This document shows, in pieces, positions 1 through 9,173 of a DNA stretch of 64,000 bases (within the stretch, counting starts at the first letter, position 1; the number at the start of each line of letters is the position of its first letter). The DNA is from Sipunculus nudus. Its lineage: Eukaryota > Annelida > Sipuncula > Golfingiida > Sipunculidae. Made by a program: the position numbers and the translations under genes. The notes under the pieces were generated by a model. It ran no database searches. It was not told the DNA's origin and saw only the letters and a list, made by a program, of their open reading frames with translations. The stretch covers positions 89,694,642-89,758,641 of the forward strand of contig CM049306.1 of assembly GCA_026874595.1 (NCBI GenBank). Reading direction: 5' to 3'.

Positions 1-245
1 GTCTATATTTTGCTGTAATAATGTGGTTATGAATCATACTTGTTTACCAGACGTACCAAACGTAAATGGGTCGTCAGTGTAAACATGCTGTTTTATATGA
101 CCTTTAATTGCGCTTTACAATTTCAGTGATACAAGTCACGTTTCAATGACACAGTTTCGTTCGTCAGACACGCGCGCACTTGAGGTGGTCAAGCCGCTGT
201 AGAACAGTCCTTCTATACGTCGGTGCCCCATCCGTATCGCGTGCA

Positions 246-252
246 TATATAT
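246..252 (+). promoter_or_regulatory. TATA box for the 306-653 gene
   Basis: TATATAT sits 60 bp before the ATG at 306, leaving room for a start site near 275 and a leader of about 30 nt. Confidence 0.5.
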
Positions 253-305
253 CGTTCCTTTAAACTGGACCAGTATCCCAAGACAGAAGAGAAGAATAAA
301 GAGTA

Positions 306-653
306 ATGGCCACCTCGGACGGGTCGGAAATATCTTACCGTACGGAATTCATTGAACTTTTCAACACGGTGGACATGATGCTGTACGGATGTTGGGGTTT
401 TATGTTTGACCCGTCTCGGTGCAAGGATGTGTATGATGAACTAAAATATCTGAATGATTCAATGAAGGATTTATACCGGCGTTTACCTGCAGATATGAGA
501 CACGGCCTCTACCTGAAAAATCGGCCGTACTGTGAAACATGTTTCAGATGTCTCGATTGCAGTGAGTGCGACGCAACCAGTGAGTCCACAGAGGAAACGT
601 ATCTGTCGACTGAACCGGTGTCTAGAGGAAATGATGCGGCACAGACGGAGTAA
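306..653 (+). CDS. Small Cys-rich protein of unknown function, 115 aa
   Basis: I do not recognise this protein. It opens with a helical region (about residues 8-70, with an acidic/aromatic heptad-like stretch DVYDELKYLND) and then has a cluster of five cysteines near residues 76-88 (CETCFRCLDCSEC) that could bind a metal. The tail is rich in Ser, Thr and Glu. The ATG at 306 follows a TATA box by 60 bp and is the first in frame. No AATAAA is seen before the next gene. The upstream sequence is a duplicate of that of the CARD-RING gene at 1109, so the two may be co-regulated. Coding status rests on length, promoter and neighbours only. Confidence 0.6.
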   Translation: MATSDGSEISYRTEFIELFNTVDMMLYGCWGFMFDPSRCKDVYDELKYLNDSMKDLYRRLPADMRHGLYLKNRPYCETCFRCLDCSECDATSESTEETYLSTEPVSRGNDAAQTE

Positions 654-951
654 AGACTGGAGTTCAGGTGGCACGTGACGTTAACATCGTAGCTGTTATG
701 TGTCAGCGATGCACCAGCGTTAAGTTTGTCATTTTTGTCTTGGTTTTTTTTCTGTACATATGGTCATGATTAATACTGGTTTACTAAACGTACCAAACGT
801 AAATGGATGATCAGACAGTCTAAAACAAGCTATTATGTGGCCTGCTTTTTACGCAATACGATAATAGGGATGCACGTGTTTGTTCAAGGACATCATTTGA
901 ACGTCAATTCCGTGAGTGATGGACCTACGTCTGAAACACGCCCCTCCCATG

Positions 952-959
952 TATATATA
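952..959 (+). promoter_or_regulatory. TATA box for the 1109-2272 gene
   Basis: TATATATA lies 157 bp before the ATG. The leader contains two out-of-frame ATGs (972 and 1032), so it may be spliced or the start may be inefficient. Confidence 0.4.
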
Positions 960-1108
960 CATATATTCGACATGCGCACAGTGAACTCCTGCCGATCAGA
1001 TGACTTGTCTGGCAGCTACATAAAGCAGAACATGGTGGGCTTACAGCAGACCAGTACCAGCAGCAGTTCTGTTCGGTGTTAGCTCTACCCAAATTTGAAA
1101 GTGTTGAG

Positions 1109-2272
1109 ATGTCACGTACACTACATCCAGTCGATGTTTACTTGTCTGTCCGTCCCGCTATCGATATATCAAATGTGATCAAAGGAAACCGTATCAAGCT
1201 GTTGATGTACTTGGACGTCAACATTGTGCTACAGAACGCCATGGTCCAGGAAGGCATCATATGCAAGGGCCACGCTGAACTTTTAGACAACAGCCCTGTT
1301 ATGAGTGGGAAAGCCAGTGAGTTGATAGCCATCCTTCTGAAGCGCGGTCTTCGAAACTTCATCGGGTTTATCGGTTTGCTGGAGGAGTATGATCAACCCG
1401 TGCCCCGGGATATCCTGGTGGAATCACTCAACGCATGCGCTTTCGGGAAGCAGGGTGTCCCTGGCGGAGGTACCCTTACTGGGAACACAGCCGGGAAACC
1501 GTCAAGCAGTCAGGCCGACCCCCACACTGGAAAATGCGGCAGCGCGGGTGTACATGTTTCTTCGCGTCAGCCAGACTGGTTGCATCCACTCGACGTTTAC
1601 ATGTCTGTCAGTCCCGCTATTTCGATACGCAGTGTTATCAATTCAGACCGGGTTGCGCTGGCTAATTGCCTGGACGTTGACCCGCTGCTGCAGGAGGCGA
1701 TGGTCGAGGAACGCATCATCAGCAGGTTCAATGCCGAAACCATACTCCGCAAGTGTCACAATTATGCGAAAAGCACAGCCTTGTTGGACATCCTCGCTCA
1801 GCGGGGTCTCCCTAATTTGGTCAGGTTTATTGGATTGCTGAAGGTGTATGATCAGCCCGTTCCGCGAGATATCCTGGTGAAATCATTGAACGCACACGCT
1901 TTCCCGAAGCAGGCTGGCCGTGTCGGACGATCGCTAACAACGAACACGGTCGAGCAACCGACCCGTCACGAGGTCGAACCTTTCAATGGAACGTTAAGCG
2001 GGGCGGATGGGCAGGTTTCTTCTGGTCAACGGTGGCGGCGCATGCGCGACATGCTATGTGCGAAAAAGAAAAACGACGTACCGGTGACTCCAGATGATCC
2101 AAATGAACAAGTCTGTGTAGTGTGTATGGACAACAAACGGAAGACGATATTTCTGCCCTGCGGTCACATAAGGTGCTGTTTCACATGTGCGTTGAGGTGC
2201 AGCGAGAACGAGGATATGACATGTATAACATGCAGAAACCGGGTAGAAGATATCAAACCCTGTTTCATGTGA
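1109..2272 (+). CDS. Double CARD plus C-terminal RING protein, 387 aa
   Basis: Two CARD-like helical bundles span about residues 20-96 and 172-248. Each has the core pattern of LxxxLDVxxxLxxAMVxExII, then a LLxILxxRGLxxxxxFIxLL helix pair. The two copies are clearly an internal duplication. The C-terminus (336-376) is a RING of the IAP type: CxxC, then PCGH followed by three residues, Cys, two residues, Cys, and a final CxxC. In animals, cIAP proteins join CARD to RING; here the BIR domains are absent. The inferred role is an E3 ubiquitin ligase directed at CARD-containing host death or inflammasome adaptors. The start is the ATG at 1109; a GTG upstream in frame is not credible for a eukaryotic gene. 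A poly(A) signal follows at 2508. Confidence 0.8.
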   Translation: MSRTLHPVDVYLSVRPAIDISNVIKGNRIKLLMYLDVNIVLQNAMVQEGIICKGHAELLDNSPVMSGKASELIAILLKRGLRNFIGFIGLLEEYDQPVPRDILVESLNACAFGKQGVPGGGTLTGNTAGKPSSSQADPHTGKCGSAGVHVSSRQPDWLHPLDVYMSVSPAISIRSVINSDRVALANCLDVDPLLQEAMVEERIISRFNAETILRKCHNYAKSTALLDILAQRGLPNLVRFIGLLKVYDQPVPRDILVKSLNAHAFPKQAGRVGRSLTTNTVEQPTRHEVEPFNGTLSGADGQVSSGQRWRRMRDMLCAKKKNDVPVTPDDPNEQVCVVCMDNKRKTIFLPCGHIRCCFTCALRCSENEDMTCITCRNRVEDIKPCFM

Positions 2273-2507
2273 ACCTAACAGGACGTACCATAAGGAACTC
2301 TTTTTGCTTCCCCTGCCCCAGCTCACACAGTGAAACGCGTAAGTGCCTGTATATACGATAAGTGAACTGTTTTTGTATTGATACTCTCCATAACATACAT
2401 ACGTTGACACGTTCTTTATTGATGATTCAAACTTGTGTATATATCTTACTTTGCGCATTTGTGTTTCGTAATCGCACCTTTGTTATTGTATAAATGAATA
2501 ACAAATG

Positions 2508-2513
2508 AATAAA
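2508..2513 (+). terminator. Poly(A) signal AATAAA after CARD-RING gene
   Basis: A canonical AATAAA 236 nt after the stop, in an AT-rich 3' region. The rest of 2273-2899 shows no gene; its last 100 bases hold the promoter and leader of the next CARD gene. Confidence 0.55.
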
Positions 2514-2899
2514 ATGTAGTGTATATATTTAAACGTGTTATTCTGTACAACGTGTACTGTATGACGGATGTGGGGAACCTGTTCTGAACGCTCTCCCGGT
2601 TAGGTGCGTGTGTGTAAGTGTGTCGTTGTGATGTCTGTATATTCGTACTGCGTTCTGTATGATGTTCTGTTCTGTGTGATGCAATCAGCTTCCGACCTCC
2701 CGACTATCATGTGGCGTAACTCCATGGGGGTAATGATTTGGTACTTCAAACGTGTGTGTCGAATCCCGTTCTGTTTTATTTTATATGTCCTTTTATATGT
2801 CATTGCTTGTGGCGTGGTTACAAAAGTACCGGTCACTGTATCCATCCATCATTTCATCGCCGACCGCCGTACTGTCCGGGAGTGTTTAACCGATACACC

Positions 2900-3346
2900 A
2901 TGGGCCGGGTCGATACGTTGCAGCCATTGAATTTTTACTTGTCTGTCAGACCTGAGATTTCGAGCGCGAGCATCCTCCGGCCACAGTGGCGCACGTTGGT
3001 GACCAGCCTGGACGTCGATCCTTGGCTGATTGACACTCTGCTCCAGAAAGGTCTTATAAGTCAGGACGAAGCCGCACGTATCACCGGGGAAGATACCGTC
3101 ATCGATCAGAACAAGATGCTGCTGTTTATCATCATGGAGTTGGGGCTTGAACAAGTTGTCACGTTTATCGAGTTGCTCAAAACCTGCAACCGGTCCGGGC
3201 CGCACGTCGTGCTCGTGAAATGTCTGAATCGAGCAGCATGGAAGCGCTTTGCTGACGGATGTAGCTTCTCCCCGACTGGCGTCATCGGTACACATACCAT
3301 TTTACAGCCGTCGTCTGTGCAAACGGGCGGTTCGAAAAAAGGATAA
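2900..3346 (+). CDS. Single-CARD protein, 148 aa
   Basis: One CARD-like domain at about residues 24-96 (LVTSLDVDPWLIDTLLQKGL, then a LGLEQVVTFIELL helix). It is a paralogue of the domains in the neighbouring genes and has no RING. Stand-alone CARD proteins of this size in viruses and animals can act as decoys that block CARD-CARD assembly; that role is inferred. The ATG at 2900 has a strong context (ACCATGG). Its leader shares a conserved stretch (ATCATTTC...GCC.ACC.CCGTACTG) with the three CARD genes downstream, which marks a common start-site region. The open frame continues upstream to 2738 but has no ATG there. Confidence 0.75.
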   Translation: MGRVDTLQPLNFYLSVRPEISSASILRPQWRTLVTSLDVDPWLIDTLLQKGLISQDEAARITGEDTVIDQNKMLLFIIMELGLEQVVTFIELLKTCNRSGPHVVLVKCLNRAAWKRFADGCSFSPTGVIGTHTILQPSSVQTGGSKKG

Positions 3347-3445
3347 GAATGCCAGTTGGCGCATGTCATCGTATCTTGCAGTATGGATTGTCAAAAACGT
3401 TTTTTATGCTTTTTTAGTGTAGGATGCGGGGGCTATGGGCACACA

Positions 3446-3500
3446 TATAAATAAGCGGTTGCTGTATAAATGCATCATTTCGTTGCCAACCACCGTACTG
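3446..3500 (+). promoter_or_regulatory. TATA box and conserved leader, CARD gene 3526
   Basis: TATAAATA at 3446 is followed about 27 bp later by the conserved leader that begins GCATCATTTC. The same module recurs at 3986 and 4506, always about 80 bp before the ATG. Confidence 0.65.
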
Positions 3501-3525
3501 AACAGGACTCGTTTACGGATACATC

Positions 3526-3894
3526 ATGTACTTCCAAGATGTGATGCAGCCACCTGAATATTACTTGTCAATACAACCTCCGATCACGGGCGAAAGCATT
3601 ATCGGTACACTACGTGGCCGGTTGGTTGCCACTCTTGATGTCCACGTGCTGTTGGTTGACACCATGCTCTACAAAAGCCTTATCGACTCTGACCAAGCGG
3701 GTCGTCTCAAAGCGAAGGAGACGTCTGTCGAGAGGAACGAGGAGCTGCTGTGTATACTCGAGCATTGGGACGTTGAGAAACTGGTAATATTTATCAGCTT
3801 GTTGAACATGTTTGGTAATAGGGTGGCGCACTTCCTACTACTGGCCGCTCTTAACTGTGAAGCATGTACGCGCAACCTTGCATCAAAGAACTAG
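3526..3894 (+). CDS. Single-CARD protein, 122 aa (tandem copy 1)
   Basis: The CARD core lies at about residues 24-98 (LVATLDVHVLLVDTMLYK, then LEHWDVEKLVIFISLLNMF). It is very similar to the proteins at 4066 and 4585, with which it forms a tandem array whose units carry their own TATA box. This copy ends earlier than the others because TAG at 3892 cuts the reading frame shortly after the last helix. The inferred role is as a CARD decoy or adaptor. ATG at 3526 is fixed by the conserved leader ending in ACATCATG in all three copies. Confidence 0.75.
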   Translation: MYFQDVMQPPEYYLSIQPPITGESIIGTLRGRLVATLDVHVLLVDTMLYKSLIDSDQAGRLKAKETSVERNEELLCILEHWDVEKLVIFISLLNMFGNRVAHFLLLAALNCEACTRNLASKN

Positions 3895-3985
3895 TAAAAT
3901 GGAGTCCTTGGCACTCGTACAATATTGCAGCCATAGTTAGTGCAAACAGACGGGTCAAGGATCTGGATATGGGGAGGGGCACACA

Positions 3986-4040
3986 TATAAATAGACAGTT
4001 GCTGTATAAATGCATCATTTCGTTGCCAACCACCGTACTG
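3986..4040 (+). promoter_or_regulatory. TATA box and conserved leader, CARD gene 4066
   Basis: The TATAAATA module is repeated 540 bp after the previous copy, with a near-identical leader. Confidence 0.65.
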
Positions 4041-4065
4041 AACAGGACTCGTTTACGGATACATC

Positions 4066-4452
4066 ATGTACAGCGGACATTTAAAGCCAATGGAATATTA
4101 CTTGTCTATACAACCCCCGATCACGGGCGGAAGCATTATCGGTGACATACGTCCTCAGTTGGTTACCTCTCTTTATGTCGACGTGTTGCTGTATGACGTC
4201 ATGGTCAACAGAGGCCTAATCAACTCTGTTCAAGCGGATCGTATCAAAGCGAAGGAGACGTCTATCGAGAGGAACGGGGAGCTGCTGTGTGTACTCGAGC
4301 ATTGGGACGTGAAGAGACTGGTAAAATTTATCAGTTTGTTGAAAATATTTGATAATAAGGTGGCGCACTCCAGACTAGTGTACGCTCTTAATTTGGAAGC
4401 AGATAGGCGCAAAAGAGCCTTTTGCACATGTCCATTATGCTGCCATCGTTAG
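4066..4452 (+). CDS. Single-CARD protein, 128 aa (tandem copy 2)
   Basis: Paralogue of 3526 and 4585 with a CARD at about residues 20-95. The tail differs: after the last helix it runs into a Cys-rich end (CTCPLCC). That end is translated from sequence which is 3' non-coding in copy 1. Copy 2 carries SLYVDV where other copies have SLDVDV, a change at an otherwise constant Asp of the family. The function as a CARD decoy is inferred. Confidence 0.75.
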   Translation: MYSGHLKPMEYYLSIQPPITGGSIIGDIRPQLVTSLYVDVLLYDVMVNRGLINSVQADRIKAKETSIERNGELLCVLEHWDVKRLVKFISLLKIFDNKVAHSRLVYALNLEADRRKRAFCTCPLCCHR

Positions 4453-4505
4453 TGCAAACAGATGGGTCAAGGATGTGGATGTGTGGATATGGGGAGGGGC
4501 ACACA

Positions 4506-4560
4506 TATAAATAAGCGGTTGCTGTATAAATGCATCATTTCATTGCCAACCACCCTACTG
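4506..4560 (+). promoter_or_regulatory. TATA box and conserved leader, CARD gene 4585
   Basis: Third copy of the TATAAATA module, 520 bp after the second. Confidence 0.65.
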
Positions 4561-4584
4561 AACAGAACTCCTTACGGATACATC

Positions 4585-4995
4585 ATGTACAGCGGAGATG
4601 TAGAGCCAATGGAATATTACTTGTCTACACAACCCCCGATCACGGGCGGAAGCATTATCGGTGACATACGTCCTCAGTTGGTTACCTCTCTTGATGTCGA
4701 CGTGTTGCTGTATGACGTCATGGTCAACAGAGGCCTAATCGACTCTGTTCAAGCGGATCGTATCAAAGCGAAGGAGACGTCTATCGAGAGGAACGGGGAG
4801 CTGCTGTGTGTACTCGAGCATTGGGACGTTCAGAGACTGGTAACATTTATCAACTTGTTGCAAATATTTGATAATGAGGTGGCGCACTCCACGCTAGTGC
4901 GCGCTCTTAATTTTGAAGCATGTACGCGTGACATTGCAGCAAGAATGTCGTCAAGTGGAGCTCTTTGCACACGTACATATTGCAGCTATCGTTAG
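4585..4995 (+). CDS. Single-CARD protein, 136 aa (tandem copy 3)
   Basis: This is the closest relative of the 4066 protein, with a CARD at about residues 20-95 and a Cys-containing tail. The open frame extends upstream through the promoter, but the conserved leader and the ATG at 4585 match those of the other copies. The high similarity between copies 2 and 3 indicates recent duplication or gene conversion. Confidence 0.75.
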   Translation: MYSGDVEPMEYYLSTQPPITGGSIIGDIRPQLVTSLDVDVLLYDVMVNRGLIDSVQADRIKAKETSIERNGELLCVLEHWDVQRLVTFINLLQIFDNEVAHSTLVRALNFEACTRDIAARMSSSGALCTRTYCSYR

Positions 4996-5235
4996 TGCAA
5001 ATAGACGGGTCAAGAAAGGCGTAGGATTGTGTCTACATCTGCCTATACATGATAACAACCATCGATATCATGCGCAAGGAAAACACGTATATTTATTGTG
5101 TACAGTGACTCAGTATTATATCACAAACCTGCGTGAATCACGTGATACGCCATAACACAAAACGTTACCTAGGACTACGCATGCAGCACCAAAAAAATGA
5201 AAAAGGATTGTACCTACCTTCCGTTCACTTGCACG

Positions 5236-5241
5236 TATAAG
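5236..5241 (+). promoter_or_regulatory. TATA box for the 5327-5980 gene
   Basis: TATAAG sits 91 bp before the ATG in a GC-richer context than those of the tandem CARD genes. Confidence 0.5.
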
Positions 5242-5326
5242 AGGCGCCTGTGCGCGTCTCCTGGCTTATTTCACCCGACGCATTTGATGTGAGCTAACCG
5301 TGTTCCGGATCGCCTGCAACACAAAC

Positions 5327-5980
5327 ATGACTGACAAGGAATGTCAATTGGATGTAAGTGCTTACATGTCAAACCATCCGTCGGTTCCTGTCGCAGACGT
5401 GATCAATTCTGCTGCAATCCATTTACAGAACACGCTGGACCCAAACGAGAAGCTTATGGTCGCCCTGCTGCAAAACAACATTTTGCTTCAAGAGCATGTG
5501 GAAAGCATACAGGCAAGGCCGACCAATTCACAGAAGAACGATGAATTGCTGTCCGTCCTCAAAAGGCGGGGTCTACGGCATCTCCTCGCGTTTATCAACT
5601 TGCTTGGCTCTCATGGTCAGTGCGAGGCGCGCACGGTTCTTCTCTCCTCTCTGAATCATGAGGCAGCTTCACGTATCAACGATACCGTGCACCGGCTGAA
5701 GGGTCATCTCTCCCAAGCGCAGAACATATCTCGTGTCGGACGGTGGCAGATCACACGGGACATGCTCAATAAAAAACGGGGACAGGACGTTCGTGACGAA
5801 TCCGGGTCAGAGCTCAGTTGTTGTATAGTGTGCATGGAGAATAAAAGGAAGACGGTGTTTGTTCCATGCGGTCACTTCGTCTGCTGTTTCCAATGCGCGT
5901 GGCATGTTATAGCGAAGGACGATAAAACATGTGTCAGGTGCCGTTGCCCCCTGGAGGATGTCATAGATTGCTATATGTAA
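5327..5980 (+). CDS. CARD-RING protein, 217 aa
   Basis: One CARD-like bundle spans about residues 12-95 (LQNTLDPNEKLMVALLQNNI, then a RGLRHLLAFINLL helix). A linker follows, then a C-terminal IAP-type RING at 166-206 (CxxC, PCGH, CxxC, final CxxC). The RING and the residues before it (QITRDMLNKK versus RRMRDMLCAK) match the 1109 gene, so this is its single-CARD paralogue. The inferred role is as a ubiquitin ligase acting on CARD proteins. ATG at 5327 is chosen; the frame upstream begins with GTG only. The gene closes the CARD cluster. Confidence 0.8.
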   Translation: MTDKECQLDVSAYMSNHPSVPVADVINSAAIHLQNTLDPNEKLMVALLQNNILLQEHVESIQARPTNSQKNDELLSVLKRRGLRHLLAFINLLGSHGQCEARTVLLSSLNHEAASRINDTVHRLKGHLSQAQNISRVGRWQITRDMLNKKRGQDVRDESGSELSCCIVCMENKRKTVFVPCGHFVCCFQCAWHVIAKDDKTCVRCRCPLEDVIDCYM

Positions 5981-6145
5981 ACGATACAGATGCATTCTGA
6001 TTGAGAACTTTGATGACGTTGGTGTTTTAGCAACTAGTAATATGATTAGACCTGTACATTTTTTCATTTGTAAAAACATGTATGTATGATTCATATATAT
6101 ATATATACACACATAACTGCTTAATAGACATGTACGGCTTTTGAC

Positions 6146-6151
6146 AATAAA
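6146..6151 (+). terminator. Poly(A) signal AATAAA after CARD-RING gene
   Basis: Canonical AATAAA 166 nt after the stop. The interval 5981-6441 has only this signal, a short (TA)n run near 6095 and a weak GATATA stretch that may serve the next gene. Confidence 0.5.
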
Positions 6152-6441
6152 CCTTATGTATAATGGTAACAAACCTGATTTTATTTGTCTGTCTTCATTA
6201 CCTTTCGTCTTGTGTCGTATGTGTGTGTTCGAATATGTGTGTGTGTGTTTTCAGTGTCTGAATGTCACTGGTACCCAATGGAGCTGTAAACAGTATTTGT
6301 ATGGGGATATATTTCCGATATACTCATTTGTGTGTGTACACCGATTAACACATCGTACAACGGACCTGTAGCCATACGTACAGCCAGTATCGCATTGTTC
6401 GACCCGATTTCATGTAACAGCATTCATTAGAAGGGCCCGTG

Positions 6442-7761
6442 ATGGATGACCGGGACAGTGAAAGTGAACGGACCACCGATGGTTCAGGTGACACCTATAT
6501 GAACGTGTATACAGTTCGGATACCGATCAACCTGACAGCTGGTTCTACTGGCCATGACATGTGGACGGTACCTCTCTGGCAAACCATTTCGGACGAAGGC
6601 GTTCGTGAGTGTGATGACCGTGCGGGGTTGTATATTGATCAGCAGGGTATCTTCCTTGTGAAAGGCCTTGCACCTGGGTTTGAGCGCCGTGTGATCTACT
6701 TCAGTTATATCGCGTGGAAGCAGTTATCAGGTCGCGCAGCCGAGTTTACACGAGCAATAGCGGTTCATAATCAGGTGAAACTGATCCTGGAAGAGTATCG
6801 CGGAAAACGGTTGACCATGTACGCCAAGCAATGTCCACATGGCTCTGATAACTACGAGGTAACATTCAAGTACGTTGACACCGAAAACGGTGTCGTCACT
6901 CAAAAAGTATGTGTGACTTTGAACAAGTCGGAATGGAAAAGGCTTGTGCGATATATACCCGACGTTGCACTTAATCTTAAGTGCGCGCGAATGATGAGGG
7001 GAACCAATTTCGTCATGTATGGTGAAGGTGCATATGACAGCGACACACAGAGTGCTATGGGCGTCAATGAGAATGATAGTGTTGAGATGGCCAGTGGCGA
7101 TGACGGCGATGTTTATGATTTCGCCAATGTGAGGAATGCTATGAGTGATGGAGTTATCAGGTACACAGACCCCCCTGCCTCTCCAGACGCGGAACCGCGG
7201 TCTCCTTACTCCTTTCTGGCCAGCGACGATGATAACATATCGTCTCGTTACATGTCCCAGGCCAGCGATAATGACGACACCGGTCATGATTTCGCCAATG
7301 TGAGGAATGCTATGAGTGATGGAGTTATCAGGTACACAGAGCCCCCTGCCTCTCCTGACCCGGAACCACGGTCTCCTTACTCCTTTATGGCCAGCGACGG
7401 TGATAACATATCGTCTCGTTACAGGTCTCAGGCCAGCGATAATGATGACACCGGTCAGGATTTCGCCAATGATATGGATGCTTTGACTAGCGAAGTAATC
7501 AGATACACAGACCCCCCTGCCTCTCCTGACACTGAACCACGGTCTCCAGACTCTGTTCTGACCAGCGAGGATGACGACGTATCGTGTCCTTATTCGTCTC
7601 TGGCCAGTTCCATTGACGACAATGAAGTATTCAGGAGAGACCCACCTGCTACTTATTACACGGATCGAAGGTCTTCTGACTCTTCTTTGGACATCGGCGG
7701 TACACGCACATCGTCTTCTTCATCCAGCGATGATGGTAGCCTTTGCATACGTTTTTATTAG
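6442..7761 (+). CDS. Protein with two PC4-like domains and acidic repeats, 439 aa
   Basis: Residues about 35-110 and 115-185 each end in a beta-strand plus amphipathic helix of the PC4/p15 single-stranded-DNA-binding fold. The clearest is the second: FKYVDTENG, then VCVTLNKSEWKRLVRYI, which parallels the GISLxxEQWxxL end of PC4. That assignment is by eye and inferred. Residues about 225-396 are three copies of a 57-residue acidic, Pro/Ser-rich repeat with the core VIRYTDPPASPD. The tail is a Ser-rich acidic run. The likely role is DNA-binding or transcription in the nucleus with an acidic effector region. ATG at 6442 follows an in-frame GTG. A variant poly(A) signal ATTAAA is at 7893. Confidence 0.65.
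   Translation: MDDRDSESERTTDGSGDTYMNVYTVRIPINLTAGSTGHDMWTVPLWQTISDEGVRECDDRAGLYIDQQGIFLVKGLAPGFERRVIYFSYIAWKQLSGRAAEFTRAIAVHNQVKLILEEYRGKRLTMYAKQCPHGSDNYEVTFKYVDTENGVVTQKVCVTLNKSEWKRLVRYIPDVALNLKCARMMRGTNFVMYGEGAYDSDTQSAMGVNENDSVEMASGDDGDVYDFANVRNAMSDGVIRYTDPPASPDAEPRSPYSFLASDDDNISSRYMSQASDNDDTGHDFANVRNAMSDGVIRYTEPPASPDPEPRSPYSFMASDGDNISSRYRSQASDNDDTGQDFANDMDALTSEVIRYTDPPASPDTEPRSPDSVLTSEDDDVSCPYSSLASSIDDNEVFRRDPPATYYTDRRSSDSSLDIGGTRTSSSSSSDDGSLCIRFY
7117..7629 (+). repeat. In-frame tandem repeat, 3 x 171 bp
   Basis: GATTTCGCCAAT recurs at 7117, 7288 and 7459, a period of exactly 171 bp (57 codons). Copies 1 and 2 are nearly identical and copy 3 has diverged. Confidence 0.85.
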
Positions 7762-8277
7762 TTAATCAGATACCTTTCTTTTGAAGAATGTATGTTTGCC
7801 GTTTGTAACTGGCGTATGTCGTATGTACTGTATTGGCCGATGTATTAAAATGTTACGTTGAGGAGAGTATTGCGTCTTGTGCATCTTTGTGTATTAAATG
7901 TGTGAGTGTTTTTATGGAAGGTCTGGTATGATAAAACAAAACAAGAAATCAGATCATTTGAGTTACATGTGATATTTATACATTCCAGTCATATCCATAA
8001 ATACAACCAACTCGAAAAAATAAATACGCATGCAGATCTTGATAGTCCGTACACGGTCGTCGTATGTGTGACCACACGAAACCTGACGCCTACATACGTC
8101 ATACCGATAACTGGAAAAAACATAAACCAGAGTCCGGCGTCATTACAGTATACCAAAAACAAAATTTTTTATTCTGACTAGAGTCGGATACTTGTGATAA
8201 AGCAGATATAAGTTCAATGATACAGTGCTACAAAACGGTATATACACAGTGAAGGTCCTTGCGACTTCCCTTGTTTT
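7762..8277. other. Gene-free interval between convergent genes
   Basis: AT-rich sequence between the plus gene ending at 7761 and the minus gene ending at 8278. It holds ATTAAA at 7893 (plus) and an AATAAA on the minus strand at 8173-8168, 105 nt past the minus-strand stop. A 90-codon frame at 7906-8181 looks accidental. Confidence 0.5.
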
Positions 8278-9075
8278 CTACCCGCACGGGGATCCCGAAA
8301 CCATGATGGAGTAGAGCGATGTAACTCCAGCTGTCGTCAAGGCGTCGTCGATGATGTATGCGGCGGCCTTCAAGTCTGCTGTACGGCATATCAGGCTGAA
8401 GTAGTTCCATTGCACGTATGTTTCTCCCTCCAAAGCTTGTAGCAAACTGTTGGCTGTGTCATTGTCTGTCTGCTCCCATATCTGGTGCCATTCTGCCATC
8501 TTGACGATTTTTGCTGACACACACGTCATCATGAAGAGCAACTTGTCGTTCATTGAGTTCAGTATCTGTGCCAAGATTCGAAACAGCGGCACAATCTTTT
8601 CTTTGAACTTCTTGTCTTTGTTTTGATCGAACGGAGCGTTGTCGTGTTGATCTGAGCAAGACAAGAACGCAAACAGGCCTGTCCAATCGGGACCACCGCA
8701 TGGGTCGGCCTGTCGGTGGGCTTGTGCGCCATTTGGTGGTACCAGTTCCTCCCACCACTGTCTTGTCTGTTCTTTACATCTCTGCTTCGCCTCTTCCTCG
8801 CATTTCCGCTTTTGCTTTTCCAACAAGAGAGCCACGTGCGGCTGCCCTGTTTCCTTAAGAGCAGTGATGAAATGTTTCACATGACTGTCGTTCTTTGATA
8901 TATGGTCGATCAAGGATGTTGCTTTTGCAAAAGGGGTGGTGTTACGTGCGTAAGCGTGGTACGGTGACAACACGTTTCTGCTCTTCAGGATAGCACATAA
9001 CATCTCGTCCACCGTCAGGTTAGCCAACAACTCTGGGCGGCATCGTCTGAACACTTCTGCCCAAGACGCAGACAT
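8278..9075 (-). CDS. CARD protein with coiled coil and unique C-terminal domain, 265 aa
   Basis: A CARD-like domain covers about residues 5-88 (LLANLTVDEMLCAILKSRNV, then a VKHFITALKETG helix). It is followed by a charged coiled coil at about 86-108 and then about 150 residues of helical sequence I do not recognise. It is more diverged from the 1-6 kb CARDs than those are from each other. Its job as a CARD-interacting modulator is inferred. The start is the ATG at 9075. On the minus strand a TATA box lies about 100 bp upstream, and an AATAAA lies at 8173. Confidence 0.7.
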   Translation of the reverse strand: MSASWAEVFRRCRPELLANLTVDEMLCAILKSRNVLSPYHAYARNTTPFAKATSLIDHISKNDSHVKHFITALKETGQPHVALLLEKQKRKCEEEAKQRCKEQTRQWWEELVPPNGAQAHRQADPCGGPDWTGLFAFLSCSDQHDNAPFDQNKDKKFKEKIVPLFRILAQILNSMNDKLLFMMTCVSAKIVKMAEWHQIWEQTDNDTANSLLQALEGETYVQWNYFSLICRTADLKAAAYIIDDALTTAGVTSLYSIMVSGSPCG

Positions 9076-9173
9076 CCTGTCCTTGCAATCAGCGGTAGAC
9101 ACCAGTCAGTCGTGAGGTGCCACGTTGTGGGAGTGCGGTTGTGACTGAATGAGGGTAAGCACACGCCAAATAT

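Larger units (their letters stand above)
1..850. repeat. Duplicated upstream element (about 1-110 and 737-850)
   Basis: The stretch upstream of the first gene recurs upstream of the second gene with a period of 737 bp. A 19-base core, ACGTACCAAACGTAAATGG, is identical at 51-69 and 788-806, and the flanks are recognisably similar. Because both copies lie a few hundred bases before a TATA box, they are probably upstream control sequence carried along in a gene duplication. Confidence 0.6.
3420..5020 (+). repeat. Tandem duplication of promoter plus CARD gene, 3 units of 520-540 bp
   Basis: TATA boxes at 3446, 3986 and 4506 define periods of 540 and 520 bp. Each unit holds promoter, leader, CARD ORF and a similar 3' segment containing GTTAGTGCAAA.AGA.GGGTC. 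The 2900 gene is an older, diverged relative of the same unit. Confidence 0.8.

Noticed and set aside
1389-1841. Long alternative frame inside the double-CARD gene
   Set aside because: It is a shadow of the real frame; the CARD and RING motifs are all in the 1109 frame.
7906-8181. 91-codon plus-strand frame
   Set aside because: Non-ATG start, lies between convergent poly(A) signals and has no protein-like features.
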